The notes beneath the pieces were generated by a model. That model was not told where the DNA came from. It worked only from the letters and a program-made list of their open reading frames with translations, and did no database searches. The position numbers were made by a program, and so were the translations under genes. This document shows positions 56,875-64,000 of a stretch of 64,000 bases of DNA, one piece after another (the first letter of the stretch is position 1; each line of letters opens with the position of its first letter). This DNA comes from Fasciola hepatica (taxonomy: Eukaryota; Platyhelminthes; Trematoda; Plagiorchiida; Fasciolidae). Location of the stretch: positions 8,816,501 through 8,880,500 of the forward strand of contig CANUEZ040000113.1 in the NCBI GenBank assembly GCA_948099385.1. The letters are read 5' to 3'.

Positions 56875-59800
56875 AAGCGGCCGTACTCGCTGGCAATCAG
56901 TCTCAGGTTGGCCGTTTATTTTACGTGCATGATTCGTGCACTAACGCTAGGTTCCTAGTCGACACTGGGGCCCAAGTTCCTGTCTTGCCGGTTGGTAAAG
57001 ACAAGCCACGAGCTTCTTTGCTTCGGCTGTCAGCGGCGAATGGTTCCTCCATTCCTACCTACGGCACGAGACAGCTTGCGGTCAACCTGGGACCACGACG
57101 ACGGTATCTGTGGACGTTCATTCTTGCGGATGTTCCCACAGGCATACTGGGAATCGATTTTCTGCAGCACTATGAATTACTCGTTGATTCACGTAGGCTG
57201 CAGCTTATCGATCCTTCGTCGGACATTAAATTTACGGGTACTGCATCTCGAACAGATGCACACCGAATCACAGGATTGTTTTCTAACATTCCGCACGATT
57301 TTCAGTCTTTGGTTATTAAATTCCCTATATTGACTAAACCATTTGAAGAGATAGAGACAGTGACCGATCGTGTGGCACACCACATTGTCACTAACGGACC
57401 CCCAGTCACGGCACGACCTCGCCGACTGGCACCGGACAAATTGGTTTTCGCCAAACGTGAGTTTGACACTTTACTTTCTAAAGGTATTGTTCGTCCTTCT
57501 CACAGTCCATGGGCCTCACCTCTGCACATGGTTCTTAAGAAAGATGGCGTTAGCTGGCGACCATGTGGCGACTATTGCGCACTAAATTCGGTTACCCGTT
57601 AAGATAGTTATCCGATACCCCACATACACGACATCACGGCATCACTTCACGGCACGACTGTATTTTCCAAGATCGATTTGGTGCGAGCCTATCACCAGAT
57701 CCCAGTCGCCGCTGAAGATGTCGAGAAAACCGCTGTCACGACTCCTTTTGGTTTGTTTGAGTTCCTACGTATGCCTTTTTGTTTGCGAAATGCTGCTCAG
57801 ACATTCCAGAGGTTTATCGATAGCATTACACGAGACTTGGAATTTGTTCACGTCTATATCGATGACTTGCTAATCGCATCGTCGAGCGTAGATGAACATT
57901 TCCAACATTTGACGCTACTATTTCAACGTTTGTCCGAACATCGAATAGTAGTCAATCCTGATAAATGTGAACTTGGCAAACCGGAACTCGTGTTCCTCGG
58001 CCACAAGACCACTCGAGAGGGTATTAAGCCTTGCGAGGATAAAGTGCGCGCTATTTTAGATTACGCCGTACCGTCCTCAATCAAGGAGCTCAAGGCATTT
58101 TTGGGGTTAGTTAACTTTTATCGTCGTTTCATACCCCATGCCGCTGAACGTTTGCTTCCATTAACTGACCTACTTCGTGGCAATCCACGTAAGTTGTCGC
58201 TTACGGATGCCGCACGAGTAGCGTTTTCGGAGATTAAAGCGACATTAGATCAGATCACGCTCCTCATGCACCCAGTTCCGTCCGCCACGCTAAGCATAGC
58301 GGTGGATGCATCCGACTTTGCCATCGGAGCGGTCCTGCAACAGTCTGTTTCTGGGATATGGCAGCCATTAGAGTTCTACTCTCGACGCCTCAATCCCACG
58401 GAAACCAAATATAGTGCTTTTGGTCGCGAACTGCTGGCTGCATATAATGCCGTTAAGCACTTCCGCCATGCAGTCGAGGGTCGATATTTCATCCTCTTTA
58501 CCGACCATAAACCTTTGACGTATGCATTGCATACTAAGTCTGATCGTTACTCTCCACGAGAAGTCAGACATTTAGACTATATTTCTCAGTTCACGACCGA
58601 CCTACGACACGTCGAAGGTGAGTCGAACTGCGTTGCAGATGCTTTGTCGCGTATTCCGCTTAATGCCATTAAATCTCCGGTTTTAGACATCCCTGCCATG
58701 GCTGCCGCACAGGCACAGGATTCTTCATGTATGGAAGCAGCTCAGTCATCGTCGCTACAGTGTTAGTCCGTACCTCTGGCCACCAGTGCTGGGACTATAC
58801 TCTGCGACATGTCTACTGGCATACCTCGACCAGTCGTACCCTCTGCATATCGACGTCTCGTGTTCGATACCCTTCATGGACTCTCACATCCAGGCATCGC
58901 AGCCAGTCTCCGATTGGTAGCCGCACGATACGTCTGGCCGTCCATGAATAAAGATGTTCGTATGTGGGCAAAACAGTGTCTACAATGTCAACGATCTAAA
59001 GTGCATAGGCACGTAGCTTCGCCTATCGGTACTTTTGCTACGTCTGATGCTCGCTTCGGTCATATCCACGTAGACATTGTGGGTCCATTTACCGCATCAC
59101 ACGGGTATACCTATTTACTAACGTGCATCGATAGATTTACGAGGTGGCCCGAGGCTATTCCCATCTCTATCGTCACGGCCGAATCAGTGGCTCGACATCT
59201 GATAGAACGATGGATAGCTTCATATGGTTGTCCTTCCACAATCACTACCGATCGAGGGCAACAATTTGAGTCCGATCTATTCTCTTCATTAACTCACATG
59301 CTGGGTACGGAACGCATTCGCACGACCGCGTACCATCCGGCATCGAATGGTTTAGTCGAACGTTTTCATCGCCAACTCAAAGCGGCTCTTATAGTACACG
59401 AGAGCCCCGGCTGGTACGAAACGTTACCGCTAGTTCTGCTTGGTATCAGGACTTGCATAAAGGCAGATATCCAATGTTCCGCCGCAGAGCTTGTCTACGG
59501 CACGACATTACGACTGCCTGGGGAATTCTTTACGCCACGGAGTACAGATTCACTTGCCGTACAGACTTACGTTCATCGTTTGTCTACGTACATGCAAAAT
59601 CTCGCTCCGGCGCAGACTCGAATGCAGCGACGACAGGTTTTTGTTCCGACCGAACTCGAAACTTGTTCGCATGTATTCATTCGTGTTGATTCGGTACGGA
59701 AACCATTACAACAGCCTTACGAAGGTCCATTTCGCGTGATTTCTCGTCACGATAAGACCTTTAAGGTTGATCGACACGGTCGCGTCGATACCGTCAGCAT

Positions 59801-60173
59801 CGATCGTCTCAAAGCCGCGTACGTTGATGATAGCGTGTCGCCCGCTGACATGAGATTTGATGTTAACCCTGCACTGCCTGTTGACGACACTTCCGTGTCA
59901 CGTCAAGGTCCGCAGTTACCGTTGCCTGCTACGACTTCGAATGAGGCTATCGTCTCACGTTCAAGTCAGCAGAGCACGCCTACGCACCCGTCCGTGAATG
60001 AGGCTCCCGTCTCACGTTCAAGTCAGCAGCTAGTTGGCCCTGCTACGTCCTCGAATGAGAATACTGTCTCACGTTCAAGTCAGCAGAGCACGCCTACGCA
60101 CCCGTCCGTGAATGAGGCTCCCGTCTCACGTTCCGGTCGGAAGATCGTTTGCCCAGCAAGTTTTCGCGACTAG
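56823..60173 (+). pseudogene. E2b Pol (protease, RT, RNase H, integrase)
   Basis: One frame with two in-frame stops: TAA at 57600-57602 (shared with E2a) and TAG at 58764-58766 (CAG in E2a). Protease active site FLVDTGAQVPVLP (Asp at 56961) and [70 protein letters not shown] (the usually invariant Gly is Cys) and YIDD at 57855-57866. RNase [17 protein letters not shown] and [11 protein letters not shown]. Integrase: LHGLSHPG and CLQCQR zinc site, then HVDIVGPF, TTDRGQQFES, NGLVERFHR. The C-terminal tail carries an internal tandem duplication (VSRSSQQ units) that E2a lacks. Integrase and tail (58809-60173) are uninterrupted. Confidence 0.85.
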
Positions 60174-60254
60174 GTCAAACACGATCTTAACCATTGCACT
60201 TCGCAGTAATAACTTTCGTGTTTATCGTTTCGACACGATTTAACATACCTCATT

Positions 60255-60736
60255 AGTTATTACTGTATTCTAGTCAAGTCCATTGCGGTTGTTACACCAG
60301 TTTTTCATTTCTTTTTGTTTCATGGAACCTCGCCATATGGTACGCTTCGCTGGTCCCGCGAAATCTGGAGAATTTTGGCACCAACGTTTGCATTCTGGAT
60401 CGGCCTTGTCGTCCTCGTTCCTGGCCATTTACGAACCTATCGATTTGGCTTCCGGATATCATATTGGTTAACGGTTACCCGACACTGGACGTTATTGGTG
60501 TAGCACACCTTGATGACGATTCACGCAACCGACGTCATTGGCAACGAATCTGGTTTACGCTCGACCATCATCCTACGGTTCCTGCATACCACGGATTTTG
60601 CCCGTCAGCATCCTACAGCACAGCTACATTCATGTATTTTGCACGCATTCGCGCACACGAATACCGTTTGTATGCCTTTTCCTCCTTGACATTTTTTCGA
60701 AAGCTTTCCGTGCTTTCTAGCGGGGGGCTGCTGTAG
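60255..60736 (+). other. Open frame between E2 pol and 3' LTR, no ATG
   Basis: About 160 codons open from after a TAG at 60254 to a stop inside the 3' LTR. It includes FVSWNLAIWYASLVPRNLEN, PDIILVNGYPTLDVIGVAHL and DDDSRNRRHWQRIWFTLDHH. The same frame stays open in E2a (51410-50960, minus). No ATG starts it; an AG in pyrimidine context (ACACCAG, about 60300) could be a splice acceptor. No known domain recognised; it may be non-functional sequence between pol and the LTR. Confidence 0.35.
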
Positions 60737-61142
60737 TGACCTTGATCGTTTTGAGAAAATGACTATTTTCTGGACACCATTTTGGATCTATTTTCTCCAC
60801 GATCTTTTCTGACGTTTGACATTGACCTCAGTGTTCTCCGGTTGCCTACGTTTTACTGGACTGACTTTTCCGAGGTTTCCGTCGACCTCGTTACAAATCA
60901 CTTTCACTTTCGTTCGTTCGCTCGCGGTTCGCTCTCAGCACAGCCGTCGCGTTTCGTTCCGTTTTCCGTTCGGTGTATTTCTCGTATCGGTACTGTTTCG
61001 GTGCCACGATATATAGAATACACCTCGCATCTGCAAACCGACTTACGTCTTCTCTATTCGTCCGATAGCGGGGATATCGTTGGTATTCGCTGCTAGACCC
61101 GATAGGAGACACGTTCGCCAGCCGCACCCGAACATCTTCTAT
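60732..61142 (+). repeat. E2b 3' LTR
   Basis: 411 bp, partner of 55465-55875, followed by AAGCT and the rest of the E3 gag. Confidence 0.9.
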
Positions 61143-61535
61143 AAGCTCACAGAAGCGGCTAAACTAGCGGACGGTATTATGGACCGGTACCATCCACAAA
61201 TTACCGCCGTAACAAACTCGAGCAGCCCCCAGACCACAGCTCCCACCGTAGGAACACACTCCGAGGACACTCTGATAGCTGCTTTCGAGCGAGCTCTCAG
61301 ACGTTTTTCCTCTCCTGGTTGTTCTCACTGTAGAAACCATATATATTTTATCACAACTCTGACCGACGTGATCGTCTCAGAAGCCCTTCCCCTGACCGCC
61401 TGGTTAACCCATCTCGATCAACGTACTGTCGATACCACAAACGGTTTGGGGAGAAGGCTCGGCGCCGCGAAGCCGGTTGCACCTTCCCAGGTGCCAAACA
61501 GGGAAACTAATATCCCGACGCGTTCCGACGACTAA
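61143..61535 (+). pseudogene. E3 Gag, second piece, frameshifted
   Basis: It continues Gag with AAKLADGIMDRYHPQITAV and a variable linker. The knuckle is found only in a different frame, at about 61430-61490 (CRYHKRFGEKARRREAGC), so a frameshift lies between about 61330 and 61430. It is a degraded form of the same C-H-C-C knuckle that E2b has intact. Confidence 0.65.
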
Positions 61536-61536
61536 C

Positions 61537-61986
61537 GCGGTCGGCAGCCGTAATAGCAGTCGTCTGTTGCATGTCCGAGATTTAGTTTCCAATAGCCTGT
61601 TCCTAATTGACACCGGTGCAGCAGTAAGTGTCATTCCAAAGGAGGCAGGTGATGCAACGAACCCGTCAGTCCAACAACTCCGTGCTGCCAATGGCACTCC
61701 CATTGCTACTTACGGCCGTAAGTCACTCACACTCAACTTAGGACTACGTCGCACCTTCCGCTGGGTGTTCATAGTAGCAGACGTCCCTTATCCCATACTA
61801 GGCATCGATTTCCTAGACCATTTCGATCCCCTGATCGATGCACGAGGCCGGAGAGTTGTCGACCGGCAGACTTCTCTTTCCGTAACCGGGTCGTATTCCT
61901 CCGTGAATCACATCAACCCCTATACATCGAACCGCAGACCGAACACCCGTACGCAGACCTACTTTCAGCTTACCCGGCAATGCTAA
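61537..61986 (+). pseudogene. E3 protease
   Basis: The frame reads LLHVRDLVSNSLFLIDTGAA (Asp at 61609), [30 protein letters not shown] and [21 protein letters not shown] frameshift near 61915 separates it from RT, whose frame continues with [19 protein letters not shown]. It corresponds block by block to the E2b protease. Confidence 0.75.
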
Positions 61987-62852
61987 GACAATCTGGCCCC
62001 CTTCCCGCGGTGACCACTAACGTTACCCACCATATTCTCACTAAAGGACCCCCAGCATTTAGCCGACCACGTCGCTTGACCTTAGACAAGCTCCGCGTAG
62101 CACAGGCTGCGTTTGAACACATGCTAGAATTAGGCATAATACGCCCGTCCAGTAGCCCTTGGGCCTCGCCCCTTCACATGGTTCCTAAACCTAATGGCGA
62201 TTGGCGCCCCTGCGGTGACTACAGGGCCCTCAACCAGGCTACTGTCCCGGACAGGTACCCCATTCCACATATTCAAGATCTTACTTCCACTCTGTCTGGT
62301 TGTTCCGTTTTCAGCAGTATTGACCTCGTCAGAGCCTACCACCAAATTCCAGTAGCAGAGGCTGACATCCCTAAAACCGCTGTCACAACTCCATTCGGAC
62401 TATTCGAGTTTTTGCGCATGCCTTTTGGGCTCAGCAATGCAGCCCAAACCTTTCAAAGGTTTATGCATGAGGCAACACGCGGTTTGAAGAATGTCTACGT
62501 GTACTTAGACGATATTTTGGTGGCAAGTTCTTCAAAAGAAGAGCATATGACACACCTGCATGCTCCTTTTGAGCGCCTTAGCCAACACGGTGTAACCATT
62601 AACCCTACTAAGTGCGAATTAGGTAAGACGACCATCACGTTCCTAGGTCACGAAATCTCAGCCTCAGGCATACAGCCCCTGCCTGAGAAGGTGGCGGCAA
62701 TTCGCGACTATCCTGAGCCTCACTCTTACCGACAATTGCGACAATTTTCTGGCCTGGTTAACTTTTATCGCCGCTTTATCCCACACTGCGCCGAAATAAT
62801 GCAGCCTCTAACAGACCTTTCTACGTGGAGGCAAGCGGAAATTCATTTTTAA
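61980..62852 (+). pseudogene. E3 reverse transcriptase
   Basis: A long open frame with [86 protein letters not shown] (Asp-Asp at 62508-62513) and [19 protein letters not shown]. All the palm-domain blocks are present. The frame breaks at about 62820. It copies the RNA genome into DNA; better preserved than the RTs of G and H. Confidence 0.85.
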
Positions 62853-64000
62853 CGACACGGCGCAGGCAGCTTTTACTTTGATCAAGGATGTTATCGCCAA
62901 CATAGCACTCCTTGCACATCCCGATCCTTCTGCTCCCCTGGCATTAGGAACAGATGCTTCGGACACGGCTGTTGGAGCAGTGTTGCAGCAATTCGTCAAC
63001 AATTCATGGCAACCAATAGCTTTCTTCTCCAAGCGTCTCCAGCCTTCGGAATCCCGATATAGTACGTTCAGCAGAAAACTGCTGGCAATCTATTTGGGTA
63101 TCCGACACTTCCGGCACACACTCGAGGGCCAATTGTTCACAGTGTTTACAGATCATAAACCACTGGTGTGCGCTCTCCAGTCAGCTTCTGGTCGATATTC
63201 GCCACTTAGACTATGTTTCGCAGTTTACTACGGACATTCGACACGTCTCTGGGGCACACAATCCCGTAGCAGACGCACTCTCACGCGTCCACAATATCGA
63301 CTACCCACTACCCATGGGCATAGACCTAGAAGCAATCGCCGCAGCCCAAACGACAGATCCTGAGGTAGAGCAACTCAAACACAACAGCTCCCTGCACCTA
63401 GTGGCAGTGGCCCTTCCAACTTCGGACGTAACTATCATTTGCGATGTGTCACAAGGTCGACCCCGACCACTAGTTCCTGCCAGTTTTTGCCTACGAAATT
63501 CTACCAGCCTCCACAACTTATCGCACCCTGGGGTAACCGCCTCAGTGAAACTAGTCACCGAGCGATTCGTCTGGCCTTGCGTCAAACGTGACGTACGTCT
63601 TTGGGCCCGTGCTTGTCTTCAGTGTCAACGAGTTAAGATACAGCGTCACACCAAATCTACTTTAGGCACATTCTGCGAACCGGACGCACGCTTTCATCAT
63701 GTACATGTGGATCTCGTGGGGCCACTTCCGCCATCCAATGGCTGCGTCTACATCCTCACTTGCGTAGATCGTTTCACTCGCTGGCCACAGGCCATACCTA
63801 TTCCTCGCCCAACCTCAGAGGAAGCTGCAGAAGCATTTCTAACCGGTTGGGTGAGTCAGTTCGGTTGCCCTGCTATCGTGACCACTGATCGCAGTTCTCA
63901 TTTCGACGGCGCCTTCCACGAGCTACTAAACGCATTCGGTTGTCGACACAACAAGACGACAGCCTATCATCCTCAGGCCAATGGCATGGTGGAGCGATTC
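62820..64000 (+). pseudogene. E3 RNase H and integrase, incomplete
   Basis: RNase H starts in one frame ([52 protein letters not shown]) and shifts at about 63195 to a frame that stays open to the window end. There it gives HLDYVSQFTTDIRHVSG, VADALSRV, then integrase: NLSHPGVTASVKLVTERFVW, LWARACLQCQRVKIQRHT, HVDLVGPLPPSNG, VTTDRSSHFDGAFHELL and AYHPQANGMVERF, which includes the catalytic Glu. The rest and the 3' LTR lie outside. Confidence 0.8.

Larger units (their letters stand above)
55465..61142 (+). mobile_element. CsRn1-clade Ty3/gypsy element E2b, full-length, in E3 gag
   Basis: 5678 bp with 411-bp LTRs (55465-55875 and 60732-61142) that differ at about seven positions by eye. The target duplication AAGCT lies at 55460-55464 and 61143-61147; if the LTR ends in an extra A the duplication is AGCT. 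Primer-binding candidate TGGTGAGCCCAAG at 55878. gag (56011-56874) and pol (to 60173) are in different frames and overlap by about 50 nt in the -1 direction, which suggests frameshift expression. CsRn1 elements are vertically transmitted retrotransposons of flatworms. Pol has two stops. Confidence 0.9.
54512..64000 (+). mobile_element. CsRn1-clade Ty3/gypsy element E3, split by E2b, runs off the window
   Basis: The 5' LTR (54512-54781) is followed by the primer-binding candidate TGGGGAGCCCGAAC (from 54783; compare TGGTGAGCCCAAG in E2b), then gag (54990-55464). The gag is interrupted by E2b and continues at 61148. Protease, RT, RNase H and integrase follow up to the end of the window. The reading frame on the two sides of E2b agrees when one copy of the target duplication is discounted. 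E3 is a different family from E2 (diverged proteins, distinct LTR) and carries several frameshifts. Confidence 0.85.

Noticed and set aside
60283..60503. Envelope-like protein after E2 pol
   Set aside because: No signal peptide, membrane anchor or cysteine pattern; the frame fits an unknown accessory frame or non-coding sequence better.

Overview
The window is eukaryotic and most likely comes from a parasitic flatworm, probably a digenean trematode. The evidence is a split gene with kilobase introns, CsRn1-clade Ty3/gypsy elements whose Gag has the C-H-C-C knuckle described from Clonorchis, RTE-type LINEs, tRNA-derived SINEs and a CACTA transposon of the kind known from Schistosoma. Species cannot be read from the sequence. 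Nothing bacterial, no CRISPR array and no rRNA was seen.

Region 1 (1-3629): the 3' part of an RTE-like LINE (1-1545), then sequence without a supported gene apart from one dispersed repeat. Region 2 (3630-25019, + strand): twelve consecutive coding exons whose phases agree at all eleven junctions. They give a 1123-residue C-terminal part of a large Ser/Thr/Pro-rich protein. Several short motifs look like the nuclear-receptor-binding boxes and other signatures of NCoR/SMRT corepressors, so I propose that identity with moderate confidence. Its introns hold a long palindromic element inside a (TA)n tract, two minus-strand RTE copies (one split by a SINE), a LINE 3' end and a second SINE. Region 3 (25020-33600): a third SINE, a minus-strand gag/protease relic, three unidentified protein-like segments on the minus strand and a gag relic.

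Region 4 (33597-43600): an old nest of Ty3/gypsy elements. Element G (34015-42586) is split in its reverse transcriptase by element H (35594-40070; 184-bp LTRs, 5-bp target duplication). H's integrase is in turn split by a 326-bp insertion with 10-bp inverted ends. Region 5 (44690-50130): a decayed CACTA-type transposon with a transposase pseudogene, a solo LTR inside it, and a second multi-exon gene resembling DUF4806 proteins.

Region 6 (50557-64000): a younger three-level nest. Element E2a (minus strand) is interrupted at 54511/54512 by element E3 (plus strand, running off the window), and E3's gag is interrupted by a second E2 copy, E2b (55465-61142; 411-bp LTRs). E2a and E2b share one in-frame TAA stop in pol. 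In all, one host gene is well supported; most of the rest is transposable elements at different stages of decay.
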